Positions 11,198 through 19,900 of a DNA stretch of 64,000 nucleotides are shown one piece after another (position 1 is the stretch's first letter; the number at the start of each line of letters is the position of its first letter). The stretch covers positions 372,001 through 436,000 of the forward strand of contig OZ243964.1 of NCBI GenBank assembly GCA_965214635.1, given 5' to 3'. The notes beneath the pieces were generated by a model. It saw only the letters and a list, made by a program, of their open reading frames with translations. It was not told the origin of the DNA and made no database searches. The position numbers and the translations under genes are program-made. The DNA comes from Bin90 sp965214635 (lineage in GTDB: Bacteria > Chloroflexota > Dehalococcoidia > Lucifugimonadales > JADFKI01).

Positions 11198-12820
11198 ATG
11201 CGCCCAATAGCAGATGTCGCCGAAGAGTTGGGGCTAGACACGCAGTCCATCATCCCGCAGGGGCATTACAAGGCAAAGATACCGCTGAGTGCCATCCGCA
11301 GCGACGGCAAGCGCGGCAAGCTCATCGTGGTTACGGGCATAACGCCCACGCCGGCGGGCGAGGGCAAGACCACCACCACAGTGGGAATGGCGCAAGGGTT
11401 TGGCAGGCTTGGCAAGAAGGTGGTCGCCACACTGCGCGAGCCGTCGCTCGGCCCGATATTCGGCATCAAGGGCGGCGGCACAGGTGGCGGGCTGTCTCTG
11501 GTCGAGCCGCAAGATGAAGTCAATGTCCATTTCACTGGGGACGCCCACGCCGTAGGTTCGGCGCACAACCTGCTTGCGGCGCTCACAGACAATGTGGCGC
11601 AGCGGAGGCAAATCCCCGGCTTCAGTCCGACGGGCATCACTTGGCGGCGCGTTACGGATGTGGAGGACAGGGCGCTGCGAACTATCGTAGCTGGCATCGG
11701 CGGTTCGCCCAACGCTCCGATGCGCGAATCCGGCTTCGACATCGTAACGGCGTCCGAAATCATGGCGGTGCTTGCGCTATCGTCTAGCCTAGAGAACCTT
11801 CGTGAGCGCCTGACCCGCATCGTAGTGGGCTTCACGGATAGCGGCGATCCTGTAACGGCAGAGGATGTGAACGCTGTAGGCTCGATGATGTCGTTGCTGC
11901 GCTACGCCATTCAGCCTAACATCGTACAGACGACTGAGGGGCAGCCTGTTATCGTGCATGCAGGCCCGTTCGGGAACATAGCGCACGGCTGCAGCTCGGT
12001 AGTGGGCGACAAGGTTGCGCTGGGTTATGCCGACTATGTGCTGACAGAAGCGGGCTTCGGTGCAGACTTGGGGTTCGAGAAGTTCATGCACATCAAGGCG
12101 CGGTTCAATGGGCTTGAGCCGAGCGGCTGCGTCATCGTGGCGTCGGTGCGCGCACTACGCTCGCACGGCGGTGCGTTGCGGCGCGAACTGGACACCCCCA
12201 ACGATGAGCGAGTGCAGGCAGGAATGGCTAACTTGGAGCATCTCATCGGCATGATACGCTCGTTTGGGCTGCCTGTGGTCGTGGCGATGAACCGCTTCCC
12301 GTCGGATACCGAGTCCGAGCTTGCAATCGTGAAGCAGCGCTGCAAAGAGGCGGGCGCATTCGACGCCGTGGAGACGCGCGTGTTCACTGAGGGTGGCGCA
12401 GGTGGTGTTGACCTTGCGGAGGCGGTGATAGAGGCAACCGCTGGCGACGACCCTGAGATCTCATACCTGTATCCTGAGGATGCGTCCATACGCGACAAGG
12501 TGTTGGCGCTGGCACAGAATGTGTATGGCGCGGACGATGTTGCGTGGGCAACGCGCACGCGTCGTCCGCTGAGGCGATACGCCGAACTCGGTTGGGGAAA
12601 CCTGCCGGTGTGCATGGCAAAGACGCACCTGTCCATATCGCACAACCCGCGCCTCAAGGGCAGGCCGTCAGGCTACACATTCAATGTGTCCGATGTGCGC
12701 GCGTCAGTGGGCGCAGGCTTCATCTACCCCATCGCCGGCAGCATAATGACGATGCCCGGACTGCCGGGTTCGCCGCGCGCGCTGGATGTGGACGCCGATG
12801 GGAACATCTTGGGCTTGTAA
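11198..12820 (+). CDS. fhs: formate-tetrahydrofolate ligase
   Basis: This cytosolic enzyme joins formate to tetrahydrofolate with ATP, giving 10-formyl-THF for purine synthesis or one-carbon pathways. The 540-residue protein has the nucleotide loop TPTPAGEGKTTTTVGMAQGF, the EPSLGPIFGIKGGGTGGG segment and HFTGDAHAVGSAHNLLAAL, all diagnostic of the family. The start MRPIADVAEELGLD has an AAAGAGG ribosome-binding site. It opens the Mo/W-enzyme block. With the formate dehydrogenase ~9 kb downstream it could link CO2/formate and folate-bound C1 units. The 299-base gap upstream holds the previous gene's terminator and no recognisable riboswitch. Confidence 0.97.
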   Translation: MRPIADVAEELGLDTQSIIPQGHYKAKIPLSAIRSDGKRGKLIVVTGITPTPAGEGKTTTTVGMAQGFGRLGKKVVATLREPSLGPIFGIKGGGTGGGLSLVEPQDEVNVHFTGDAHAVGSAHNLLAALTDNVAQRRQIPGFSPTGITWRRVTDVEDRALRTIVAGIGGSPNAPMRESGFDIVTASEIMAVLALSSSLENLRERLTRIVVGFTDSGDPVTAEDVNAVGSMMSLLRYAIQPNIVQTTEGQPVIVHAGPFGNIAHGCSSVVGDKVALGYADYVLTEAGFGADLGFEKFMHIKARFNGLEPSGCVIVASVRALRSHGGALRRELDTPNDERVQAGMANLEHLIGMIRSFGLPVVVAMNRFPSDTESELAIVKQRCKEAGAFDAVETRVFTEGGAGGVDLAEAVIEATAGDDPEISYLYPEDASIRDKVLALAQNVYGADDVAWATRTRRPLRRYAELGWGNLPVCMAKTHLSISHNPRLKGRPSGYTFNVSDVRASVGAGFIYPIAGSIMTMPGLPGSPRALDVDADGNILGL

Positions 12821-12979
12821 TCCGACTGATTTGCCCTAGCATTGATGCGAAAGTTAGGTCTGCCACGGCTGGGGCTGGCGATGATCTTCGCAGAGGCTTT
12901 CTCGCGATGAGGCGGTTGAGTTGCAGCGAAAGACACAGGCTGTTTTGGGGCAAGGGCGTAAGGGCATTAGGTGTGCGTA

Positions 12980-14242
12980 ATGGCTGATTTCTTCAATGTG
13001 CTTGCGCCGGACGATGCGGTTGCGGCGCTGAAGATGCGTCTTGCCGACTACCACGGCAACGGCGTATCCGCCGCTGTCAGCAGCGAAACGGTGGCAACCT
13101 CGCACGCACTAGGTCGCATTACAGCAGAGTGCATACTCGCGCCCGAAATGCTGCCGGCGTTTGCACGCTCAACGATGGATGGGTATTCCGTGCGCGCACA
13201 GGACACATTCGGCGCAACGGAGGGTTTGCCGGCGTATCTCGATCTTGTGGGCGAGGTGGGAATGGGCGAGTTGGCGCAGGTTCGGCTAGCGACAGGTCAG
13301 ACAGCTCGCGCATACACCGGCGGGATGCTGGCGCATGGTGCAGACGCAGTGGTGCAGGTTGAACGCACACAGATGCTGGACGACACCACCATCGAGGTGA
13401 TGCGCCCGGTTGCACCCGGTGAAAATGTGGTGCAGGTTGGCGAAGATATTCGCGAGAGCGAAACCATCCTGCCGAAAGGCAGCGTCATGCGGGCGCAGGA
13501 CATCGGTGGCTTGCTGGCGCTTGGCATCACACGCATTAGGGTTCATCGCAAGCCGCGCGTGGGTATCATATCCACGGGAGACGAACTCGTGCCGCCGGAC
13601 GCAGATGTGGGCGCAGGGCAGATACGGGACATCAACACCTATACGATTGCGGCGTTGGTGTCGCAGGCGGGTGGAACGCCGCAACCACTCGGGCTTATCC
13701 CGGACGACTTCGATGCGCAGCGTACTGCCGCCGCACGAGGCATTCGTGACTCCGACATGCTGGTGTTTTCTGCGGGAAGCTCGGTCAGCAGCCGCGATAT
13801 GACGGCTGCGGTTATCGACAGCCTTGGGAAGCCGGGTGTGTTTGTGCATGGCATCGCCATTAAGCCGGGCAAGCCCACAATCGTCGGGCTGGTGGACGGG
13901 AAGCCGTGTATCGGTCTGCCGGGCAACCCGGTATCAGCAATGGTGGTGTTCGACCTTGTTGCAATGCCGATGATATACCATCTTGCGGGCTGCAAGCGTA
14001 TGCCGCCGCCGCCAATGACGCAAGCCGCTTTGTTGCGGGACATTCCGTCCATCGCCGGCCGCGAAGATTTCGTGCCAGTCAAGCTGGTGCAGGATGATAA
14101 CGGCGTATTATCCGCAGAGCCGGTGTTCGGAAAGTCCAACCTCATATACACGCTTGTGCGGTCCGACGGTGTTGTGAAAGTGCCGATGGACGCAGGTGGA
14201 TTGTACGCAGGCGAACAGGTACGAGTGCGGCTGTATCGTTAG
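12980..14242 (+). CDS. moeA: molybdopterin molybdenumtransferase MoeA
   Basis: MoeA inserts molybdate or tungstate into adenylylated molybdopterin, the last step shared by all Mo/W cofactors. The 420-residue form has the substrate loop LPAFARSTMDGYSVRAQDT, the central MogA-like fold with IISTGDELVPP and SAGSSVSSRDMT, and the IGLPGNPVSAMVVF motif near the C-terminus. I prefer the ATG at 12980 over the GTG at 12971; a GGTG-type ribosome-binding sequence precedes it. It is followed 92 bases later by a second MoeA-like gene, and the next genes are further cofactor and Mo/W-enzyme genes. Confidence 0.93.
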   Translation: MADFFNVLAPDDAVAALKMRLADYHGNGVSAAVSSETVATSHALGRITAECILAPEMLPAFARSTMDGYSVRAQDTFGATEGLPAYLDLVGEVGMGELAQVRLATGQTARAYTGGMLAHGADAVVQVERTQMLDDTTIEVMRPVAPGENVVQVGEDIRESETILPKGSVMRAQDIGGLLALGITRIRVHRKPRVGIISTGDELVPPDADVGAGQIRDINTYTIAALVSQAGGTPQPLGLIPDDFDAQRTAAARGIRDSDMLVFSAGSSVSSRDMTAAVIDSLGKPGVFVHGIAIKPGKPTIVGLVDGKPCIGLPGNPVSAMVVFDLVAMPMIYHLAGCKRMPPPPMTQAALLRDIPSIAGREDFVPVKLVQDDNGVLSAEPVFGKSNLIYTLVRSDGVVKVPMDAGGLYAGEQVRVRLYR

Positions 14243-14334
14243 CGTCTGCTGGATGAGGCTGAGTGAATGAAGGTCGCAACAAAATCCGACAGCCGCGCGT
14301 TTAGCTGATGCTGGTCTAGTGAATAAGACGCTCT

Positions 14335-16278
14335 ATGACTCACTCCCACAGACATGGCAGGCGATACTACCTCAGCGACATCCCGCTAGACGAAGCGGTG
14401 AGCCGATATTGGGGTGCGCTTGCTGACGCCAATGCGCTGACGCCGATGCCGTCTGAAGCAGTGCGCTTGGAACGGGCGAGAGGGCGCGTTACCGCCGAAC
14501 CGATATGGGCGAAAGTATCGTCTCCGTACTATGACTCTGCGGCGATGGACGGCATCGCAGTAAGGGCGGCTGATACCACCGGGGCGACGGAGACCTCGCC
14601 TGTGCAATTAAGCGTAGATGAGCAGGCAGTATGGGTGGACACGGGCGACCCGATGCCGCCTGACTTCGACGCTGTGATCATGGTAGAGGTGGTGCATGAA
14701 GTAGATACCGATACACTGGAAATCCACGCACCCGCAGCGCCATACCAGCATGTGCGCCCGCTGGGAGAGGACATCGTTGCCGCAGAGCTTGTGCTTTCCG
14801 AGAATCACTTGTTGCGTCCGGCTGACATCGGGGCGTGTGCTGCCGCCGGTCTGTCTGAGCTTGAGTTGCGCCGCAAGCCGAGCGTGGCGGTCATTCCCAC
14901 AGGCGACGAGCTTGTGCCTGTGGGCGCTGAGCTGCAGCGTGGGGACATCGTGGAGTTCAACTCGCTCGTGCTAGCGGGGATGGTGGAAGAGTGGGGGGGT
15001 ACGGCGGTGCGATACGCTCCCGTCGCCGACGATTTCGATGTGCTGAAAGACGCCGTGCAAGATACTCTACGCGAACATGACATCGTGCTTGTGAATGCAG
15101 GGTCGTCTGCAGGCAGCGAGGACTATACCGCGCGCATCATCGAGGAGTTGGGGGAACTGGTCGCGCACGGCGTGGCGATTCGCCCAGGGCATCCAGTGGC
15201 GTTGGGAATTGCGGATGGCAAGGCGCTCATCGGTATTCCGGGCTATCCCGTGTCGGCTGCGCTCACATGCGAGTTGTTCGTAAAGCCGCTGATAGAGGCG
15301 AAACTAGGCTTGCCGAGCGAGGTGCGGCCGTCTGTCAAGGCGTCCATTACCCGCAAGACGCTTTCGCCCATCGGTGAGGATGAGTTCGTGCGCGTGCGAC
15401 TTGGGCGCGTGGGCGCGAATCTCGTGGCAACGCCCATACAACGCGGCGCCGGTGTCATAATGTCGCTCGTGCGCGCCGACGGCATCGTGCGGATACCGCG
15501 CTTCTCCGAAGGTGTGGACGCCGGCGCATCGGTGGATGTGGAACTACTGCGCCCTATCGATGCTATAGAGAGAAGCGTGGTAGTCATAGGCAGCCACGAT
15601 ATGACATTGGACTTGCTCGCAAGCCAGCTGCGCCGTGAGCATCCGCATATGTCGCTTGCGTCGTCCAATGTGGGCAGCATGGGGGGGCTGGCAGCACTGG
15701 CGCGCGGTGAGGCACACATGGCAGGATCGCACCTGCTCGACGAAACGACGGGGGAGTACAACCTATCGTACATTCGCCGCTACTTGCGTGGTCGTAGCGT
15801 GGTTGTGGTCAATCTCGTGCATCGCATGCAGGGTCTTATTCTGCCCAGCGGCAACCCTAAATCCATCGAGACGCTCCACGACATTGCGCGCGGGGATGTG
15901 GCGTTCATCAACCGCCAACGCGGGTCGGGGACGCGGCTGCTGCTGGACTACAATCTTCGGGAACTGGGCATATCCGCCAACGATATAAGCGGCTACGGAC
16001 GGGAGGAGTACACGCATCTTGCGGTAGCGGCCGCCGTTGCAAGCGGGCAAGTCGATGTGGGGTTGGGGATAATGTCCGCCGCAATCGCTATGGGCTTGGA
16101 CTTCGTGCCGCTACTATCTGAACAGTACGATCTGGTGATACCGTCAGAACATTACGACGGTGATATGCTTGCGCCTGCACTGTCTGTCATCAGAGGGGAA
16201 GAGTTCCGTCAGGCAGTGAATGCGCTCGGTGGATACGATGTCTCGACGATGGGGGAAGTGGTTGCCGTTATAGAATGA
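14335..16278 (+). CDS. MoeA-type domain fused to periplasmic-binding-like domain
   Basis: This 647-residue protein has a complete MoeA-like half (residues ~1-410) with SPYYDSAAMDGIAVRAADT, VIPTGDELVPVGA, VNAGSSAGSEDYTARI and ALIGIPGYPVSAALTCELFV. The C-terminal half (~415-647) resembles LysR/PBP-type molybdate- or small-molecule-binding domains: VVVIGSHDMTLDLLASQLRR, MAGSHLLDETTGEYN and INRQRGSGTRLLLDYNL. Such fusions are known in archaea and some bacteria, often near tungsten or molybdenum enzymes. The PBP-like half has no signal peptide, so it is cytosolic and may hold or sense the metal oxyanion. The pair of MoeA paralogues suggests one for tungsten and one for molybdenum, which is an inference. 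Confidence 0.88.
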   Translation: MTHSHRHGRRYYLSDIPLDEAVSRYWGALADANALTPMPSEAVRLERARGRVTAEPIWAKVSSPYYDSAAMDGIAVRAADTTGATETSPVQLSVDEQAVWVDTGDPMPPDFDAVIMVEVVHEVDTDTLEIHAPAAPYQHVRPLGEDIVAAELVLSENHLLRPADIGACAAAGLSELELRRKPSVAVIPTGDELVPVGAELQRGDIVEFNSLVLAGMVEEWGGTAVRYAPVADDFDVLKDAVQDTLREHDIVLVNAGSSAGSEDYTARIIEELGELVAHGVAIRPGHPVALGIADGKALIGIPGYPVSAALTCELFVKPLIEAKLGLPSEVRPSVKASITRKTLSPIGEDEFVRVRLGRVGANLVATPIQRGAGVIMSLVRADGIVRIPRFSEGVDAGASVDVELLRPIDAIERSVVVIGSHDMTLDLLASQLRREHPHMSLASSNVGSMGGLAALARGEAHMAGSHLLDETTGEYNLSYIRRYLRGRSVVVVNLVHRMQGLILPSGNPKSIETLHDIARGDVAFINRQRGSGTRLLLDYNLRELGISANDISGYGREEYTHLAVAAAVASGQVDVGLGIMSAAIAMGLDFVPLLSEQYDLVIPSEHYDGDMLAPALSVIRGEEFRQAVNALGGYDVSTMGEVVAVIE

Positions 16279-16415
16279 CCCCTACCCGCATCTATGTGGT
16301 GTGTTTCAATATGCAGCGCTACGGCACTCACATATTCAAGGTGTTCGGTTAGCGGCTCATTGCGGGATGTGTTAGGCTTGCCGCATAGACAGGATGACCA
16401 GCACATGCGAAAGGC

Positions 16416-17057
16416 ATGAGTATGGCTGCCGGCGTATATGATAATGGCGATACGGGCATTTCCGGGATTGTGCTTGCGGGCGGATTGAGCCGCCGTTTGG
16501 GGCGCGACAAGGCAGTCGAGCCGATTGGGGGCGAACCTCTGATACAAAGGGTCATCGGGCGGCTAGGCGTACTGGCAGCGCAGACGGTTGTGGTCGTGAA
16601 CAGCGATGCTCGCGGCGCAGTGCTGCCACTACCGTCAGGGTGCAAGATCGTAGTGGACATCTATCCGGATACGGGGTCATTGGGCGGGATATTCACGGGT
16701 CTGACTGCCGCAGACTGCGACTGGGGAATAGTGGTTGCGTGTGATATGCCATTCCTGAACGCCGACTTGCTGGCGGCGATGTGGAGTGCGCGAGACGGCT
16801 ATGACGCCGTTGTGCCGGTGCTGGACGGGCGTCCCGAACCTACGCATGCGCTGTACTCTAAGGCTTGCCTGCCGCACATAGAGCGCCGCCTGCAGTCGAA
16901 CGACCTGAAGATCGCGCGCTTTTTCGACGATGTGGATGTGCGTTATTTTACGCAGCAAGAGATTGAGAACTTGGATGCAGAGCGTCTCAGCTTCTTCAAT
17001 GTGAACACGCCGTCAGACCTCGAGCGTGCGTTGGCGCTTGCCGCAGAAGGACGATAG
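16416..17057 (+). CDS. mobA: molybdenum cofactor guanylyltransferase
   Basis: MobA transfers GMP to molybdopterin to form the MGD cofactor needed by the formate dehydrogenase family. The 213-residue protein has the nucleotidyltransferase signature GIVLAGGLSRRLGRDKA, the YPDTGSLGGIFTGL segment and the VVACDMPFLNADLL metal-binding motif. The ATG at 16416 precedes the conserved core by about 20 residues; the later ATG at 16422 is an alternative. The MoaD-like gene starts 7 bases after its stop, so the two are transcribed together. Confidence 0.93.
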   Translation: MSMAAGVYDNGDTGISGIVLAGGLSRRLGRDKAVEPIGGEPLIQRVIGRLGVLAAQTVVVVNSDARGAVLPLPSGCKIVVDIYPDTGSLGGIFTGLTAADCDWGIVVACDMPFLNADLLAAMWSARDGYDAVVPVLDGRPEPTHALYSKACLPHIERRLQSNDLKIARFFDDVDVRYFTQQEIENLDAERLSFFNVNTPSDLERALALAAEGR

Positions 17058-17064
17058 CGCAGCG

Positions 17065-17355
17065 ATGGCGGCAACGATTGGGGTATGCGTGGAGTTGTTT
17101 GGTACGGCGCGGATGGCTTGCGGTGAAAGACGGCTGAATCTGCGGCTGCGGAACGGAGCGGGCGTCTCGGATGTGGTTGCGGCGGCGGCGGCGGCGTGTC
17201 CAGAATTGGTGGGCGTTGCTCTGCGCGACGACCTCGCCGGCTTGCTAGAGAGCTACACGCTGAACCTCAACGGCGTCGAGTTCGTATCCGAGCAGCGGCT
17301 GCGGCTTGCGGACGGGGATAGGGTGCTACTGTTTTCCAGCCAAGCGGGCGGGTAG
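17065..17355 (+). CDS. MoaD/ThiS-family sulfur carrier
   Basis: This 96-residue beta-grasp protein ends in the double glycine needed for thiocarboxylation (FSSQAGG at the C-terminus). The family supplies sulfur for molybdopterin or thiamine synthesis. The body (VELFGTARMACGERRLNLRL, then ADGDRVLLFSSQAGG) fits MoaD better than ThiS, and the place between mobA and an aldehyde:ferredoxin oxidoreductase supports a Mo/W cofactor role. The ATG at 17065 was chosen because the longer frame would overlap mobA by 32 bases with non-conserved residues. Confidence 0.82.
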   Translation: MAATIGVCVELFGTARMACGERRLNLRLRNGAGVSDVVAAAAAACPELVGVALRDDLAGLLESYTLNLNGVEFVSEQRLRLADGDRVLLFSSQAGG

Positions 17356-17525
17356 CCTTCCTGCCTGATGTGCTCGGAGTTCGCGATTGCGCTGGCATGT
17401 TACAATGAGCGCAAGAAGAGCGGCTCGGTAGTAGCGGGCGTGAAAGTCTTGCCTGCACGGAGATATGAAACACAGGAAGGTAAGCGCCTCTGTGTCGGCG
17501 CACGAAACCATAGGACGAAAAGTGT

Positions 17526-19367
17526 ATGTACGGGTATAACGGTAGGGTGCTGGTGATTGACCTGACCGCCCGCACGAGTTGGTGGGAGCGGCTGGATGCT
17601 GGTGTGTTGCGCGCCTTCATCGGCGGCACGGGTCTTGGCGCATACCTGCTGTACAAACACTGCCCACCGCAAGTGAACCCGCTTGACGCCGCCAATCCGC
17701 TGATATTCGTGGGCAGCCCGCTCGTGGGTAGTCGCATGACCACATCGAGCAAGTTTGCCGTGCTTACCAAGTCGCCGCTCACGGGCTTTATCGGCGATTC
17801 GCTGTCGTCCAGTTTCATGGCGACCGAGCTGAAAAAGACAGGCACGGATGCGCTTATCATCATCGGAAAAAGCGCATCGCCATGCCTGCTGTCCATCGAT
17901 GACGGTGATGTGCGGTTCTTGGATGCAAGCGACCTGCTTGGCAAATCCACATCTGAGACAGAGCGTGCGGTCAAGCAGCGGCTAGGGCACCGTACTCGGG
18001 TTGCGTGCATCGGCACGGCGGGCGAACGCCTCGTGCGCTTTGCGAGTATCACGAACGACGGAGGGCGTCAGGCGGCGCGCACTGGCCCTGGCGCAGTAAT
18101 GGGGTCCAAGAACCTCAAGGCAATTGCAGTGCGAGGCACGAAAGCCGTGCCAGTCAGCGACCCGGCGGCGCTCAACCGCATCGGGGACGACTTGACACGG
18201 CGCAGCCTCGGGCCGGCGACCGAAAAATACCGCACGCTTGGTACTATGGCGAATGTGTCCGTGTTCAATAGGCTTGGCGCTCTGCCTACGCTGAACTTCA
18301 AGCAGTCCACCTTCGATGGCGCAGACGGGGTGAGTGCCGAGCGGTTTCACGAGAGCCACTTTGTTAAGAATGCACACTGCGCCAACTGCACCATTGGCTG
18401 CGAAAAGGTGCTCGTTACCAACGATAACGGCAAGGTGGCTAAGGGCAGGATGGAGTACGAGTCGGCGTTTGCGCTGGGGCCGCTCGTGGGGGTGGCGGAC
18501 GGCAACGCTGTTATACGCGCATCCGCTCTCTGCGACGAGTTGGGGATGGACACGATTAGCGTCGGGGTTACGATTGCGTGGGCGATGGAATGTTTCGATC
18601 GCGGCGTCTTGACGCCGGCAGACACAGGCGGGGTGAATCTGCAGTTCGGTAGCGCAGACGCACTGCTAGAGTGTGTGCGGCTAATCGGGAAGCGCAGCGG
18701 TATAGGCGACCTGCTGGCTGAAGGCAGCCTGCGGGCGTCGCGCATAGTTGGCGGCGGGTCAGAGGCGTGGGCGATGCAGGTCAAGGGGCTGGAGATGCCG
18801 GGCTACGAACCGCGCAGCTTGAAGACGATGGCGCTGGGGCTTGCAGTCAGCACGCGCGGCGCCTGCCACAACCGCTCGTCGGCGTATGAAGCCGATTTCT
18901 CATCAGAAGTGGACAGGCTCAGCGTAGATGAGCGTCGCGGGCGCATCGCTATGGAAGGCGAAGATTACTCCGCAGTGCTGGATTCGCTGATATGGTGCAA
19001 GTTCCTCCGCAAGGCGTTCACTAATCTGTACGAAGAGTCCGCTGTGATATATCGACACATCACCGGCTGGGATATGAACGCTGGTGAACTGCGGCTTGCC
19101 GGGGAGCGCATCAACAACCTCAAGAAGCAGTTCAACATCCGCGAGGGCTGGCAGCGTGATGACGATACCCTGCCGGAGCGGATATTCACCGAGCCACTGC
19201 CGGACGGGGTGGGCGAAGGCGTAGGGCTTACTCGTACGGATTTGGATATGATGGTGCGGGCGTACTATAATGCGCGCGGATGGGATGCGGACGGGATGAT
19301 ACCCGCAGGGAAGCTGCGCGAATTGGGCTTGGCGAGCCTTGTCAACGAAGCAGCTGCTGTAGGTTAA
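17526..19367 (+). CDS. aor: aldehyde:ferredoxin oxidoreductase (tungsten or molybdenum pterin enzyme)
   Basis: The 613-residue protein belongs to the AOR family, which oxidises aldehydes to acids, or runs in reverse, using a W/Mo bis-pterin and one [4Fe-4S] cluster with ferredoxin. It opens with the typical YGYNGRVLVIDLT, has ARTGPGAVMGSKNLKAIAVRG, and binds the cluster through CANCTIGC near residue 285 plus the later cysteine in DSLIWCKF. The STRGACHNRSS segment is also conserved. The gene follows mobA and the MoaD-like carrier and precedes formate dehydrogenase subunits, so the cofactor genes plausibly serve both enzymes. Substrate specificity cannot be read from sequence. Confidence 0.93.
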   Translation: MYGYNGRVLVIDLTARTSWWERLDAGVLRAFIGGTGLGAYLLYKHCPPQVNPLDAANPLIFVGSPLVGSRMTTSSKFAVLTKSPLTGFIGDSLSSSFMATELKKTGTDALIIIGKSASPCLLSIDDGDVRFLDASDLLGKSTSETERAVKQRLGHRTRVACIGTAGERLVRFASITNDGGRQAARTGPGAVMGSKNLKAIAVRGTKAVPVSDPAALNRIGDDLTRRSLGPATEKYRTLGTMANVSVFNRLGALPTLNFKQSTFDGADGVSAERFHESHFVKNAHCANCTIGCEKVLVTNDNGKVAKGRMEYESAFALGPLVGVADGNAVIRASALCDELGMDTISVGVTIAWAMECFDRGVLTPADTGGVNLQFGSADALLECVRLIGKRSGIGDLLAEGSLRASRIVGGGSEAWAMQVKGLEMPGYEPRSLKTMALGLAVSTRGACHNRSSAYEADFSSEVDRLSVDERRGRIAMEGEDYSAVLDSLIWCKFLRKAFTNLYEESAVIYRHITGWDMNAGELRLAGERINNLKKQFNIREGWQRDDDTLPERIFTEPLPDGVGEGVGLTRTDLDMMVRAYYNARGWDADGMIPAGKLRELGLASLVNEAAAVG

Positions 19368-19444
19368 AATTAGTTTTTGCGCAGTCAGCGATACACGGCA
19401 AGGAAGAGAAATACGCCGTTGGCAAAGACCGGGCGGTTGTCATT

Positions 19445-19900
19445 ATGGTGAACAGGGAAAGAAACGAACTGCGCGCCGTTCTGCGTGAAAAGTTCCCACG
19501 CAGCAGGGGGGAGCTTTTGCCAGCGCTGCACTATCTACATCACTCATTCGGATACCTGCCGGACTGGGCGATGGAGGTTGTGGGCTGGCACTTGGGTGTG
19601 CCATCGAGCGAGGTGTATGGCGCAGCGACAAGCTACACTGAGCTGCGCGTGCACAAGCCCGAAGCCAATGTGGTGCGGGTTTGCACTGGGTTGGGCTGCC
19701 GCATCGCTGGCGGTGAGGCGTTGCTTGAAAAGCTGCGGGATGCGCTTAACGATATGGACGGTGTCATGGGAGTCATGGGAGAGGAAACGCCCTGCGGCTA
19801 CTTGTGCGCTGTGGCACCCGTTGTTGAGGTGAACGGCAAGTGGCGCGGCAGGGTTACGCCTGAATCGTTTGACCACATTCTGCGGGAGGTGATGTCTTGA
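19445..19900 (+). CDS. NuoE/24-kDa-type [2Fe-2S] subunit of formate dehydrogenase
   Basis: This 151-residue thioredoxin-like ferredoxin resembles NuoE and the gamma subunit of NAD-dependent formate dehydrogenases. It passes electrons between the NADH-binding subunit and the rest of the complex. The four cluster cysteines appear as CTGLGC and CGYLC; the helical N-terminal part (LPALHYLHHSFGYLPDWAM) is also typical. The start at the ATG 19445 gives the normal family length; the longer frame runs back into the aor gene. Its stop overlaps the TTG start of the next subunit, showing tight coupling. Confidence 0.88.
   Translation: MVNRERNELRAVLREKFPRSRGELLPALHYLHHSFGYLPDWAMEVVGWHLGVPSSEVYGAATSYTELRVHKPEANVVRVCTGLGCRIAGGEALLEKLRDALNDMDGVMGVMGEETPCGYLCAVAPVVEVNGKWRGRVTPESFDHILREVMS

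Noticed and set aside
11095..11517. Rightward frame overlapping the start of fhs
   Set aside because: It runs in another frame through the conserved fhs core and has a non-protein-like Arg/His-rich product.
12821..12979. Possible molybdenum-cofactor riboswitch before moeA
   Set aside because: I could not match the conserved Moco-element pattern; the segment may only be a spacer.
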